8,484 nucleotides of DNA from an uncultured Microbacteriaceae bacterium (lineage in GTDB: Bacteria; Actinomycetota; Actinomycetes; Actinomycetales; Microbacteriaceae), in contig CAIRWJ010000203.1 of the NCBI GenBank assembly GCA_903882245.1, forward strand, positions 1 to 8,484, in the 5' to 3' direction. A model generated the notes under the pieces. The model saw only the letters and a list, made by a program, of their open reading frames with translations, was not told the origin of the DNA and did not search any database. Within the stretch, counting starts at the first letter, position 1. The number at the start of each line of letters is the position of its first letter. Shown here one piece after another: positions 1 through 7,377 of the stretch. Both the position numbers and the translations under genes were made by a program.

Positions 1-2178
1 ACTGATGCGCTCGATTTCCGAGCCAGCGGCCTCAGCTTGGGCCCGAAGCCTCGACTTCTCTGAGATGATTTCGGCGTTCCGCGCATCGGCAGAGCGCAAG
101 TCGGCCAGCGCCGTCGCGGCAATCGTTTTGGCTGATTGCAGGTCGTTGCGAAGAGTGTCGAGCGAGTTGCGCCGACGTTCGATTTCGGTCGAGACGGTTC
201 CGAGCTTTCTCTTCGCCTCGTCGCGCTCACCGGCCAATTCAATCCGCGAACGCTGAGCGCCGTGGCCACCCCGCAACACGAATCGGGTCAACACCTCACC
301 CGCGCGAGTGACCAACACCGCAGAATCGGCGATTCCCGCGGAGACAACCGCCGGCCATGCCGCTCGAGCCGCATCCAGGTCGTCGGCGACGTATGTGTGC
401 GACAAAATTCCCGTGATTCCCGCCGGACCGGTTACCAGTTCGGACGCCGATTGCACGCCCGCCACGGCGATGACGCGTGGGTCAGGGCCATCGGTTTTCG
501 CAAGAACCACCTCAACCCGACCCGCGTCGGTTTCGGTTGCGTGTGCGAGTGCATCGATGGCATTGTCACGCGTATCGGCAAGAATCGCGTCGGCGAGGCC
601 TCCCAGGGCGGCGGTAATCGCTGCCTCGAAACCGGGAGTCACCGTGATGTTGTCGGCAACGAGCCCGCGGATTCCGCGACGACCGGTGACCGAATCGCGT
701 CCGTCCTTCGACTCCAACGCCGACGACAGGGCAGAGACACGAGCGGCGAGAGCATCGCGCTCGCGCTCCAGAGTGTGCAGAGTTTCCCGATCGGCGTCGA
801 CAGATGATTGCAATTCGAGAACCCGCGCATCAGCCGTCGTAACCGCGGTTTCGAGTTCCGTGTTGGTTCCACCCGGACTGTCGTCGATTTCGGACAGCGC
901 TGACTCGGCCTCGGTCTGACGCATCGCGGCAGCCTCGCGAGCGCTTTCGCTGCGCAACAGTTCGCCTTGTGCGCTTGCCACACGGGAACGTGCGAGGTCG
1001 ACGCGACCCTCGAGCGACGCGCGGTCGAGATCGTGCTGAGTGATGAGCACTCCCTGCTCGGCAATCTCGTGGTCGATGGCATCAAGATTCGCGGCGGTAG
1101 TCGCCGTCGCCGCGGCAGCGGCTCCGACCTTGGCTTCCATGTCCGTCACCTGCAACTCGAGTGCGGCTACCTCAATCCGTGCGGCTTCAACCATCTCATC
1201 CGATATCGCGAGGATCGGAGTGGACTCTGAGATGTCCTGCGACAAGAGCGTGGTGCGGTCGCGAATGATCTGGCTGAGGTTCCGGAAACGTTCTCGCACC
1301 TGCTCGAGTTCAAACGACACCCGACGGTGGCTATCAACAGCATCCGACGTCAATTCCTGTTCGAGCGTTCTAATCCGAAGCGAGACCTGGTCGAGTTGGT
1401 CGGCGACGGCGATTCGTTCGGTTTGACGTTCCGTCTCGGTTTGTTGGTGTTCGTTGATGTCGCGGCGCAGCGACACGACGTCGTCCGCGAGAATTCTTGC
1501 TCGGGCATCACGAACGACAGCGGCGATGTTCTGAGCCTCACGCGCAACGTCGGCCTGTTGACCAAGCGGCTTGAGCTGACGCCGAATTTCGCCCGAAAGG
1601 TCAGTGAGACGCGTGAGGTTCGCCTGCATTGCATCGAGTTTGCGGACCGTCTTTTCCTTACGGCGACGATGCTTGAGAATTCCGGCTGCTTCTTCGATGA
1701 ATCCGCGGCGGTCCTCGGGTGTCGCCGACAATACGGTGTCTAGCCGGCCCTGGCCCACGATGACGTGCATTTCGCGACCCAAACCCGAATCAGACAACAG
1801 TTCCTGGACATCGAGAAGTCGGCAGGATTCGCCATTGATGGCGTATTCCGACTGGCCGTTGCGAAACAAGATTCGCGAAATCGTCACCTCGGTGTATTCG
1901 ATCGGCAGAGCGCCGTCCGAGTTGTCGATTGTCAGCGTGACCTCGGCGCGACCGAGCGGGCCTCGGGTTGATGTTCCCGCAAAAATGACGTCGTCCATTT
2001 TTCCGCCGCGCAGAGTCTTGGCGCCTTGCTCACCCATGACCCACGCGAGACCGTCGACGACGTTCGACTTACCCGACCCGTTGGGGCCGACGACAGCGGT
2101 GACCCCTGGTTCGAACTGGAAGGTCGTCGGTTGAGCGAACGACTTGAAGCCCTTGAGGGTCAGGGACTTCAGATACAT
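1..2178 (-). CDS. smc: Chromosome segregation protein SMC, N-terminal part (runs off left edge)
   Basis: Structural maintenance of chromosomes ATPase, which as a dimer with ScpA/ScpB compacts and separates newly replicated DNA. Translating the minus strand from the ATG at 2178 gives 726 uninterrupted codons to the window edge, about 60% of the usual 1,150-1,200 residues. Visible parts: N-terminal ATPase half with start MYLKSLTLKGFKSF, Walker A GPNGSGKSN (about residues 31-39), an arginine in TLRGGK (R57) and a Q-loop VGQGRLD (Q143). A long charged coiled coil follows (about 170-490), then the hinge (about 495-650) with GFEAAITAALGGLADA near 516. The returning coil begins near 650. The signature motif, Walker B and C-terminal head lie beyond the edge. 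It follows mutM by 32 bp. The start has no well-spaced Shine-Dalgarno site but has GATAAT at -12 to -7, so it may be leaderless. Identification is secure; only the 3' part is missing. Confidence 0.97.
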   Translation of the reverse strand, partial: MYLKSLTLKGFKSFAQPTTFQFEPGVTAVVGPNGSGKSNVVDGLAWVMGEQGAKTLRGGKMDDVIFAGTSTRGPLGRAEVTLTIDNSDGALPIEYTEVTISRILFRNGQSEYAINGESCRLLDVQELLSDSGLGREMHVIVGQGRLDTVLSATPEDRRGFIEEAAGILKHRRRKEKTVRKLDAMQANLTRLTDLSGEIRRQLKPLGQQADVAREAQNIAAVVRDARARILADDVVSLRRDINEHQQTETERQTERIAVADQLDQVSLRIRTLEQELTSDAVDSHRRVSFELEQVRERFRNLSQIIRDRTTLLSQDISESTPILAISDEMVEAARIEVAALELQVTDMEAKVGAAAAATATTAANLDAIDHEIAEQGVLITQHDLDRASLEGRVDLARSRVASAQGELLRSESAREAAAMRQTEAESALSEIDDSPGGTNTELETAVTTADARVLELQSSVDADRETLHTLERERDALAARVSALSSALESKDGRDSVTGRRGIRGLVADNITVTPGFEAAITAALGGLADAILADTRDNAIDALAHATETDAGRVEVVLAKTDGPDPRVIAVAGVQSASELVTGPAGITGILSHTYVADDLDAARAAWPAVVSAGIADSAVLVTRAGEVLTRFVLRGGHGAQRSRIELAGERDEAKRKLGTVSTEIERRRNSLDTLRNDLQSAKTIAATALADLRSADARNAEIISEKSRLRAQAEAAGSEIERIS

Positions 2179-2184
2179 CTCACC

Positions 2185-2190
2185 ATTATC
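2185..2190 (-). promoter_or_regulatory. Candidate -10 box of smc (GATAAT)
   Basis: On the minus strand the hexamer GATAAT ends six bases before the smc ATG. It matches five of six bases of TATAAT, and transcription would begin at or next to the A of the start codon. No convincing -35 box is visible 17-18 bases upstream. The GGTGAG that directly abuts the ATG is too close to act as a normal Shine-Dalgarno site. This is the least perfect of five boxes at the same place in this window. The call is an inference from position. Confidence 0.45.
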
Positions 2191-2210
2191 CCGAACAGTT
2201 CCGCGGAAAA

Positions 2211-3095
2211 CTAACGGCGAGTTCGCACAGACCGCTGACAAGCGGGGCAAAAGTGCGACGAGCGGTTCTGCCACGGTTCACGGACGATAAGCGTGTCACA
2301 TCGGGCACACGGCTTGCCCTCTTGGCCGTAGGCGTTGAGTGACACGTCGAAATAACCGGATTCGCCGTTCACATTGACGTACAGCGCGTCAAACGATGTA
2401 CCTCCAGCGTCGAGCGCCGTGGTCATCACCGAACGAACCGCGTCGAACAATCGACGGTAATCAATCGGGCGGATTCGATCGGCGGGTGTCGCATAGTGAA
2501 TCCGGGCAGCCCATAACGCCTCGTCGGCATAAATGTTCCCGATTCCCGAGACGAGGCCCTGATTGAGCATGGCAACCTTCACACCGGTCGTACGCTTACG
2601 AAATCGGGCGATGAGAGCGTCGACGTCGAGCGCCGGGTCGAGGATGTCTCGGGCAATGTGCGTGACCGACGACGGAACGAACGGGGAGTCCGAGCCGAGC
2701 CCGGCGGCGAACCCGTCCTGCCCGTCGACCAGCGAGTCCAGTGCGAGTGAGCCAAAAAGTCGTTGGTCGACGAATGCGACCGCGGGTCGACCGTCGAGCG
2801 TGAGGCGAACGCGTTCGTGGCGTATCGGATCACCGTCGACGACACGAATCTGTCCGCTCATTCCGAGATGAATAACCAACGAATCCCCGGTGTCGAGCGG
2901 ACACCAGACGAATTTCCCCCTGCGAACAGCTGACTCGATTCGTGTGCCCGTCAACGTGGAGGCGAAATGCGTGGCGCTTCCGGGGTGGCGTTTGAGTGCG
3001 CGCGCATCGAATACCGTGACGCCGGTCACACGCGCACCGACGAGATGCGTCAGAAGTCCTCGACGAACAACCTCGACCTCAGGAAGTTCCGGCAT
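2211..3095 (-). CDS. mutM: Formamidopyrimidine-DNA glycosylase (Fpg/MutM)
   Basis: Bifunctional base-excision repair enzyme that removes 8-oxoguanine and formamidopyrimidines from DNA and nicks the abasic site by beta,delta-elimination. The 294-residue product starts MPELPEVEVV, giving the catalytic N-terminal Pro2 and Glu3 after Met removal. Other family marks are RRGK with the catalytic lysine (K61), HLGMSG (76-81) with the void-filling Met79, and DQRLFG carrying Arg112 and Phe114. The helix-two-turn-helix NQGLVSGIGNIYADEALW is at 178-195. The C-terminal zinc finger is C263-x2-C266-x16-C283-x2-C286, with Arg278 matching E. coli Arg259. It is slightly longer than the E. coli protein (269). 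The ATG lies 3 bp after the rnc stop and has no Shine-Dalgarno site, so translation is probably coupled to rnc. All key residues are present, so it should be active. Confidence 0.98.
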   Translation of the reverse strand: MPELPEVEVVRRGLLTHLVGARVTGVTVFDARALKRHPGSATHFASTLTGTRIESAVRRGKFVWCPLDTGDSLVIHLGMSGQIRVVDGDPIRHERVRLTLDGRPAVAFVDQRLFGSLALDSLVDGQDGFAAGLGSDSPFVPSSVTHIARDILDPALDVDALIARFRKRTTGVKVAMLNQGLVSGIGNIYADEALWAARIHYATPADRIRPIDYRRLFDAVRSVMTTALDAGGTSFDALYVNVNGESGYFDVSLNAYGQEGKPCARCDTLIVREPWQNRSSHFCPACQRSVRTRR

Positions 3096-3098
3096 CGG

Positions 3099-3791
3099 TT
3101 ATCGGGACAATTCGGCTAGCGCCTTGTGAGCAGCGGCGGATTCGGCGGCCTTCTTGCTCGAGCCGCTTCCAGCGCCCAGCGAAATCCCGTCGCTTGAGAC
3201 CGTTGCGTGGAACACGCGGGAATGGTCGGGGCCTTCCGCGGTGATGGCGTAAACGGGCTTGCCCATCGAGTGTCGGTCACAGTGTTCCTGCAGAGCCGTC
3301 TTGTGGTCCATCGAGATGCCAAAACGGTCAGCCTGATCGAAGAGTGGCCCGACCAATCGGATGACCAACTCGGCTGCGGCCTGCTGACCGAGGCTGAGAT
3401 ACGTCGCACCGATGATTGATTCGACGACGTCGGCAAGCAGGGAGGACTTGTCGTGACCGCCCGTCGACACCTCGCCGTTCCCGAGTCGAAGGAAACCGCC
3501 GAGGTCAATCGACCGCGCGACCTCGGCGAGCGCGGTGGTACTGACGAGCGCAGCACGGCGCTTGGACAAATCCCCCTCGGGCAACTCGCTAAAGCGTTCG
3601 TACAATTCGAGCGTGACGACCTGTTGCAGAATCGCATCCCCGAGGAATTCGAGACGCTCGTAGTGGCTTCCCCCGTGCTCGTAGGCATAGGACCGATGCG
3701 TGAGGGCCTGCTCGAGAAGTTCCGAGGGAATCGACACCCCGAGGATCCCCGCGAGTTCAGCGGGGTCACGAAAACCTGAGGGTGTGGTCAT
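3099..3791 (-). CDS. rnc: Ribonuclease III
   Basis: Double-strand-specific endoribonuclease that acts as a homodimer with Mg2+ to process rRNA precursors and structured mRNAs. The 230-residue product has the signature ERLEFLGDAIL (45-55). Metal-binding and catalytic residues are Glu45, Glu48 and Asp52, plus Asp121 and Glu124 in LLADVVESIIGA. The double-stranded RNA-binding domain spans about 162-230, starting at HKTALQEH and ending with the GSGSSKKAAESAAAHKAL helix. Length is typical. In YLSLG (131-135) a serine sits where many homologues have aspartate, outside the catalytic set. The ATG at 3791 has no recognisable Shine-Dalgarno site; the 58-bp leader after rpmF instead holds a strong hairpin. 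mutM follows after 3 bp, so the two are one transcription unit. The rnc-mutM-smc order is common in actinobacteria. Confidence 0.98.
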   Translation of the reverse strand: MTTPSGFRDPAELAGILGVSIPSELLEQALTHRSYAYEHGGSHYERLEFLGDAILQQVVTLELYERFSELPEGDLSKRRAALVSTTALAEVARSIDLGGFLRLGNGEVSTGGHDKSSLLADVVESIIGATYLSLGQQAAAELVIRLVGPLFDQADRFGISMDHKTALQEHCDRHSMGKPVYAITAEGPDHSRVFHATVSSDGISLGAGSGSSKKAAESAAAHKALAELSR

Positions 3792-3801
3792 GAGAATGAG
3801 A

Positions 3802-3836
3802 ACAGCGCGTCGGAACCTAACGTCCTGACGCGCTGT
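3802..3836 (-). promoter_or_regulatory. Perfect 10-bp stem hairpin between rpmF and rnc
   Basis: The gap between the rpmF stop and the rnc ATG contains ACAGCGCGTC (3802-3811) and its exact reverse complement GACGCGCTGT (3827-3836), separated by 15 bases. As RNA this is a stable GC-rich stem ending 10 bases before the rnc start codon. The minus-strand sequence after it (TTCTCATTCTC) is pyrimidine-rich but is not a true U-run. It could be a weak terminator or attenuator that limits read-through from the highly expressed rpmF. It could also be a processing target of RNase III, whose E. coli and Streptomyces homologues cleave their own mRNA. The structure is seen directly; the role is inferred. 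Confidence 0.7.
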
Positions 3837-3849
3837 CGATCACAAAGGT

Positions 3850-4053
3850 TTAGGCGTCGGCGACCTTGCGGCCCTTGTACTCCATGAAGAGTGCAGTGCC
3901 GACGGAATCGGTGACAACCTTCGCGCGATGCGGGAGGCTGTAGACGGTCTTGCCGTTCTCGACGGTCTTGACGAGCGTAGGGATTTCAGCCTTCCACTGC
4001 GAACGACGAGAGCGCGTGTTGGAACGCGACTGTTTGCGCTTGGGAACTGCCAT
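3850..4053 (-). CDS. rpmF: 50S ribosomal protein bL32 (cysteine-free form)
   Basis: Small basic protein of the large ribosomal subunit. The 67-residue product has the diagnostic N-terminus [21 protein letters not shown], followed by LPHRAKVV and the end YKGRKVADA. No cysteine is present, so this is the zinc-independent (C-minus) form without the zinc ribbon. The ATG lies 2 bp after the stop of the DUF177 gene. It is served by a strong Shine-Dalgarno site inside that gene's last codons, the only clear one in the window, as expected for a highly expressed ribosomal gene. Pairing of a DUF177 gene with rpmF is conserved across many bacteria. Expression into rnc may be tempered by the hairpin downstream. 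Confidence 0.98.
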   Translation of the reverse strand: MAVPKRKQSRSNTRSRRSQWKAEIPTLVKTVENGKTVYSLPHRAKVVTDSVGTALFMEYKGRKVADA

Positions 4054-4055
4054 GA

Positions 4056-4613
4056 TTATTTCCTCTTTTTGGCGGCCGGTTTACTGGCCGTGGTCGTGTC
4101 GTCAGAAGCCAAAGCCTCTAGGGCCGCCCATCGTGGATCGATGTACGGCGAATCGTTCGAACGCGGTTCCATCAGCTTGTCGCCCGTTTCCGGATCGAGC
4201 CCCAGACAGTCCTCGTCGCACAGTGGTTGGAACGGTAGTTCTAACACCACCGCGTCTCGAACAAGCTGTTCACAATCCACGTGATTATCGTGAACAAAAA
4301 ACTCGAGTTCCTCCGTAGCAGAATACGCGAAAAGTTCTTGGAATTCCACTTCGACCGGGACCATGACCTGATCGAGGCATCGAACGCACTCCGCTTCGGC
4401 GGTCGTTTCGACTTCAGCGGATACCAAAATGCCGTCATGGAGGCCCTCGAGGCGAACGTCCATCACGATGGTTGTGCCCTCGAGGACCGAGGCGACTCCT
4501 TCGCCCAAGCGGTGTGGAGCGGGGAATTCGAGGTGTTTTTCGCGGTCTTCACCGATGCGCTGAGACACGTCGAAAACGTTGACGTGGTATGGGTTAGAGG
4601 ACGAGGTCTTCAC
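4056..4613 (-). CDS. yceD: DUF177 / YceD family protein, rpmF-linked
   Basis: Member of the YceD (DUF177) family, linked to accumulation of 23S rRNA and large ribosomal subunits; its biochemical action is not known. I start it at the GTG at 4613, giving 185 residues beginning [16 protein letters not shown] (Met in the protein). This places TACCCT at -12 to -7, and from memory related actinobacterial proteins begin near this KTSS segment. The in-frame ATG at 4643 would add ten residues (MTAFGRYPLS) and lies 3 bp after the coaD stop. Family features are the C76-x2-C79 pair (AECVRC), Cys114, C132-x3-C136 in [10 protein letters not shown] and the [10 protein letters not shown] segment near 159-168. 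The cysteines suggest possible metal binding (inference). The tail KPAAKKRK is basic, and its last codons also form the rpmF ribosome binding site. Confidence 0.93.
   Translation of the reverse strand: MKTSSSNPYHVNVFDVSQRIGEDREKHLEFPAPHRLGEGVASVLEGTTIVMDVRLEGLHDGILVSAEVETTAEAECVRCLDQVMVPVEVEFQELFAYSATEELEFFVHDNHVDCEQLVRDAVVLELPFQPLCDEDCLGLDPETGDKLMEPRSNDSPYIDPRWAALEALASDDTTTASKPAAKKRK
4061..4066 (-). promoter_or_regulatory. Shine-Dalgarno site of rpmF (AGAGGA)
   Basis: AGAGGA on the minus strand, seven bases before the rpmF ATG. It is embedded in the AAG AGG AAA codons that encode the last Lys-Arg-Lys of the DUF177 protein. This is good spacing and strong complementarity to the 16S rRNA 3' end, unlike every other start in the window. 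It fixes the rpmF start. Confidence 0.85.
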
Positions 4614-4619
4614 ACTTAA

Positions 4620-4625
4620 AGGGTA
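4620..4625 (-). promoter_or_regulatory. Candidate -10 box of yceD (TACCCT), leaderless geometry
   Basis: TACCCT on the minus strand followed by six bases (TTAAGT) and then the GTG at 4613. It fits the actinobacterial TANNNT -10 consensus, with transcription starting at the G of the start codon. There is no Shine-Dalgarno site before this GTG. A TTGACC resembling a -35 box lies at 4638-4643, but only 12 bases separate it from TACCCT, so it is not a normal partner. The box supplies an internal promoter for yceD-rpmF. Inference from position. Confidence 0.55.
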
Positions 4626-4646
4626 ACGCCCGAACGCGGTCAAACG

Positions 4647-5138
4647 CTACGAATACTCGGCAGAATTCATGAACGTCGAGACGGCGCCCGGAACATACGG
4701 CGAAACGTCGCCACCCAGTGCCGCGACCTGCCGAACAAGCGACGACGACACGTGGCTGTGCTCGGGGTTCGGCAACACAAAAACGGTTTCGATACCGGCG
4801 AGGTCACGATTGACGATGGCCATCGGCGTTTCGTAGGTGACATCAACCTCGGTTCGAATCCCCTTGACAATCGCGTTCGCGCCGACCTCTTGGCAGTAGT
4901 CGACCAGCAGTCCGACACTCCAACTGGTGACGGTAACGCGGTCCGAGATTCCCGCGTCGGCAAGAGATTGTTCGATGAGTTCGACGCGACGAGCGACCGG
5001 CAACAGTGCTGATTTGGAGGGGTTGTGAACGACGACGACATGGACCTCGTCAAAAAGATTGCGCGCGCGTTCGACGACGTCAAGGTGACCCAGAGTGACG
5101 GGGTCGAACGAACCGGGAACCACGGCGAGCGACGTCAT
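4647..5138 (-). CDS. coaD: Phosphopantetheine adenylyltransferase
   Basis: Transfers AMP from ATP to 4'-phosphopantetheine to give dephospho-CoA, the next-to-last step of coenzyme A synthesis; normally a cytosolic hexamer. The 163-residue product matches the family's usual length (about 160). It has the nucleotidyltransferase motif [10 protein letters not shown] (9-18, TxGH type) and NPSK with Lys42. Further marks are [22 protein letters not shown] in the substrate-binding region and the late [23 protein letters not shown] segment. The frame stays open for 58 more codons upstream into recG, but those residues have no family likeness and the protein clearly begins [13 protein letters not shown]. 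The ATG at 5138 is 31 bp after the recG stop and is preceded by TACGCT at -12 to -7. The GGGAG that nearly touches the ATG is too close for ordinary ribosome binding. Confidence 0.97.
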   Translation of the reverse strand: MTSLAVVPGSFDPVTLGHLDVVERARNLFDEVHVVVVHNPSKSALLPVARRVELIEQSLADAGISDRVTVTSWSVGLLVDYCQEVGANAIVKGIRTEVDVTYETPMAIVNRDLAGIETVFVLPNPEHSHVSSSLVRQVAALGGDVSPYVPGAVSTFMNSAEYS

Positions 5139-5144
5139 GCTCCC

Positions 5145-5150
5145 AGCGTA
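5145..5150 (-). promoter_or_regulatory. Candidate -10 box of coaD (TACGCT), leaderless geometry
   Basis: TACGCT on the minus strand followed by GGGAGC and then the coaD ATG. This is the TANNNT consensus at exactly -12 to -7, so transcription would start at the ATG itself. It lies in the 31-bp recG/coaD gap. No clear -35 box is visible; upstream bases belong to the end of recG. Inference from position shared with four other genes here. Confidence 0.55.
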
Positions 5151-5169
5151 ATCGCGAGAGGCGCCGATG

Positions 5170-7317
5170 TCAGTTCTTGGCGAGGAATTCCCTCTCACGT
5201 TGCGACAATCGACGATCCAGCGCATCGCGTAGCGCCGTGTGTTCCTCGAGGGTCGGATCGACGTCGAGCACCGCCTGGGCGTGGGTTCGAGCCGCCTCGA
5301 TAATGGGCCCATCGACCGTCACTCGGACGAGGACGAGTCCGCTGCGACCACCCGACTGGCTCTCGCCCAACACATCGCCCTCGCGACGCAGTTCGAGGTC
5401 CTTCTGCGCGAGCTCGAACCCGTCAAGCGTCGATGCCACCGCCTCTACGCGATCGCGGGCCAGGGTGTTATCGTCAGCGTACGTCACGAATAGTGCCAAA
5501 CCGGGGACTCCGCCTCGACCGACCCGGCCGCGAAGTTGGTGCAACTGGCTCACGCCGAATCGATCGGCGTCGAGAACGACCATCGTTGAGGCGTTGGGAA
5601 CGTCGACGCCGACCTCGATGACGGTTGTCGCGACAAGAACATCAATCTCGCCCGCGGCGAACGCCGTCATGGTCGCGTCCTTCTCGTCGCCGGACAGACG
5701 ACCGTGAATCATCTCGACCCGGCGACCAGGCAGCGCGGCTCGAACAACGGGCAGAATTTCGGTCACGCTGGCGCGAGGTGCAGCCGCGGGGATGTCCTCG
5801 ACCAGGTCGGCATCGCCATCGGACGTCGTTGCATCAATCGCGGAGCACACGACGAAGCCCTGTCGACCGGCGTCAATCTCTTCGCCGAGCCGCGTCCACA
5901 CACGAGAAATCCACGCAGGATGATCGACGAGAGGAACAACGTGCGAGGTGATCGGAGCGCGACCGGCGGGCAGAGTCCGAATCGTCGAGATATCGAGGTC
6001 GCCAAATACCGTCATTGCGACCGTTCGAGGTATCGGGGTTGCGGTCAGGACGAGGACGTGCGGCGAGTTCCCCTTGCGCTTGAGTGTGTCGCGTTGTTCG
6101 ACACCGAACCTATGCTGCTCGTCAACCACGACGAGAGCGAGTTCATTGAAGGTCACCGCATCGGCAAGCAGTGCGTGTGTACCAATCACAAGCCGGGCCG
6201 AGCCACTCGCGACCGCGAGTTGAGCCCTTTTTTTCTGGGACGCCGGCAGACTGCCGACGAGCAGGGTCGGATTCAACCCCTCGGCAAGGCTCCCGAGAGT
6301 GGCCGCAATCGACCGCGCGTGTTGGGTTGCGAGGACTTCCGTCGGAGCAATCAACGCAGCCTGCCCACCATCCTCGATTGCGGTGAGCATCGCGCGAATA
6401 GCGACAAGCGTCTTACCGGAACCGACCTCGCCCTGGACGAGGCGATTCATCGGCCGGGCGCGAGCCATGTCCTCGTCGATCTCAGCACCCACCGTTGATT
6501 GGTCAGCAGTGAGTTCGAACGGCAACGCCGAATCAAACTGGGCGCGAAGTGCTCCCGGGGTTCTGGGCATCGAAACCGCCTCGGCGGCGCGAAGTCGGTC
6601 ACGAAGCAACGCTGTTTGGACAAGGAATGCCTCATGGAATCGAAGGGTCTCACGCGCCGTGCGCCATTCGCCGTGGTCGGTGGGCCGGTGAATCGCGCGG
6701 ATCGCATCGGCAAGTGACACGAGTCCGCGGTCGGCTCGGACCGTTTCCGGCACGGGGTCGTCGAGTTCGGGAAGGACATCGAGCACAACGCCCAGCGCTT
6801 TGGCGATTTGCCACGACGCGACCGTGCTCGTTGCCGGATAGATCGGAATGGGTGTCTTCGCCCACAGTTCAGCGACCTCGTCCGAGACGTTCTCGTCCTC
6901 ATCAAACAATTCGTAATCGGGGTGGGTCAGTTGTCGTTGACCGCGGAACTCGCCGACCTTGCCCGCAAAGATTCCGCGCACACCGCGGCGAAGTGAGTTC
7001 GCTCGCCAGGCTTGGTTGAAAAACGTCAGCGACAAGGTTCCGGTTCCGTCCGAAATCACAATTTCGAGAAGCGACCCTTTTCGCCCATTCATCGGCCGAT
7101 TGTTTACCCGAACCACCTCGGCGACGATTGTGACCGACTCGTCGAGGGGTAGCGAATCGAGCGCCGTCAGTTCGCCGCGTTCGGCGTATCGCCGCGGGTA
7201 ATGACCGAGAAGCCCGCCGACTGTGTCGAAACCGAACGCCTTGGTCAGCGCCTTCGCCGTGCGGTCGCCGATGACCCGTGGAAGCGGGGTGTCGAGGAAT
7301 GCGGCGGTTTCGGTCAC
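5170..7317 (-). CDS. recG: ATP-dependent DNA helicase RecG
   Basis: Superfamily 2 double-strand DNA translocase that remodels stalled replication forks and branch-migrates Holliday junctions. The 715-residue product has the N-terminal wedge (OB-fold) domain at about 60-140, containing [16 protein letters not shown]. The helicase core follows: Walker A GEVGSGKT (296-303), DEQH box (399-402), TATPIPRT (425-432), [11 protein letters not shown] (537-547), [15 protein letters not shown] (563-577) and motif [12 protein letters not shown] (594-603). The RecG-specific TRG region [19 protein letters not shown] is at 643-661. The segment after TRG is typical of the family and length is normal. Translation starts at a GTG at 7317, six bases after a TAGCGT box and with no Shine-Dalgarno site. 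It is the first gene of the minus-strand cluster, diverging from rsmD and followed 31 bp later by coaD. Confidence 0.98.
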   Translation of the reverse strand: MTETAAFLDTPLPRVIGDRTAKALTKAFGFDTVGGLLGHYPRRYAERGELTALDSLPLDESVTIVAEVVRVNNRPMNGRKGSLLEIVISDGTGTLSLTFFNQAWRANSLRRGVRGIFAGKVGEFRGQRQLTHPDYELFDEDENVSDEVAELWAKTPIPIYPATSTVASWQIAKALGVVLDVLPELDDPVPETVRADRGLVSLADAIRAIHRPTDHGEWRTARETLRFHEAFLVQTALLRDRLRAAEAVSMPRTPGALRAQFDSALPFELTADQSTVGAEIDEDMARARPMNRLVQGEVGSGKTLVAIRAMLTAIEDGGQAALIAPTEVLATQHARSIAATLGSLAEGLNPTLLVGSLPASQKKRAQLAVASGSARLVIGTHALLADAVTFNELALVVVDEQHRFGVEQRDTLKRKGNSPHVLVLTATPIPRTVAMTVFGDLDISTIRTLPAGRAPITSHVVPLVDHPAWISRVWTRLGEEIDAGRQGFVVCSAIDATTSDGDADLVEDIPAAAPRASVTEILPVVRAALPGRRVEMIHGRLSGDEKDATMTAFAAGEIDVLVATTVIEVGVDVPNASTMVVLDADRFGVSQLHQLRGRVGRGGVPGLALFVTYADDNTLARDRVEAVASTLDGFELAQKDLELRREGDVLGESQSGGRSGLVLVRVTVDGPIIEAARTHAQAVLDVDPTLEEHTALRDALDRRLSQREREFLAKN

Positions 7318-7323
7318 GGTTTT

Positions 7324-7329
7324 ACGCTA
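7324..7329 (-). promoter_or_regulatory. Candidate -10 box of recG (TAGCGT), leaderless geometry
   Basis: TAGCGT on the minus strand followed by AAAACC and then the recG GTG. It is TANNNT at -12 to -7, giving a start of transcription at the start codon. With a 17-base spacer the -35 region would lie near 7347-7352, where no TTGACA-like sequence is seen. The same place would hold the -35 region of rsmD on the other strand, so the two promoters probably exclude each other. Inference. Confidence 0.6.
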
Positions 7330-7371
7330 CCCCCGCACCGAGGCGCTTTCCGTGATTGGGGCCGTGGTCGC

Positions 7372-7377
7372 TAACCT
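7372..7377 (+). promoter_or_regulatory. Candidate -10 box of rsmD (TAACCT), leaderless geometry
   Basis: TAACCT followed by TGGGGC and then the rsmD GTG at 7384. It has the same TANNNT-six-bases-start arrangement as recG on the opposite strand. The GGGG run one base before the GTG is too close to serve as a Shine-Dalgarno site. The expected -35 position (about 7348-7354) carries only a weak TTCCGT. Inference from geometry. Confidence 0.6.

Noticed and set aside
136..919. Long plus-strand open frames (136-807 and 308-919) opposite smc
   Set aside because: They are antisense to the continuous SMC frame, including the hinge. Low-complexity Arg/Ser/Ala composition, no start signals, no recognisable domain.
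3116..3769. 217-codon open frame on the minus strand inside rnc
   Set aside because: It overlaps rnc almost entirely in another frame and has a Ser/Arg/Pro-rich composition without motifs. It is a by-product of GC-rich codon use.
3814..3819. TAGGTT on the minus strand in the hairpin loop as a promoter for rnc
   Set aside because: It fits TANNNT, but no -35 box is seen, it is not at the -12 to -7 position, and the resulting short leader would begin inside the right arm of the stem. Possible but unsupported.
4615..4643. TTGACC (4638-4643) plus TTAAGT (4614-4619) as a classic -35/-10 promoter for yceD
   Set aside because: Spacing of 18 is acceptable, but transcription would then begin inside the yceD coding region. 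The TACCCT box gives a start at the GTG and matches the other genes.
5139..5312. 58-codon upstream extension of the coaD reading frame into recG (ATG at 5312)
   Set aside because: The extra residues are arginine/serine-rich with no family likeness, and they overlap the well-conserved recG C-terminus. CoaD proteins begin just before GSFDP, as at 5138.
5704..6498. 264-codon plus-strand open frame opposite recG
   Set aside because: It is antisense to the conserved helicase motifs of recG, shows no domain and has no ribosome binding site or promoter-like box at the fixed position.
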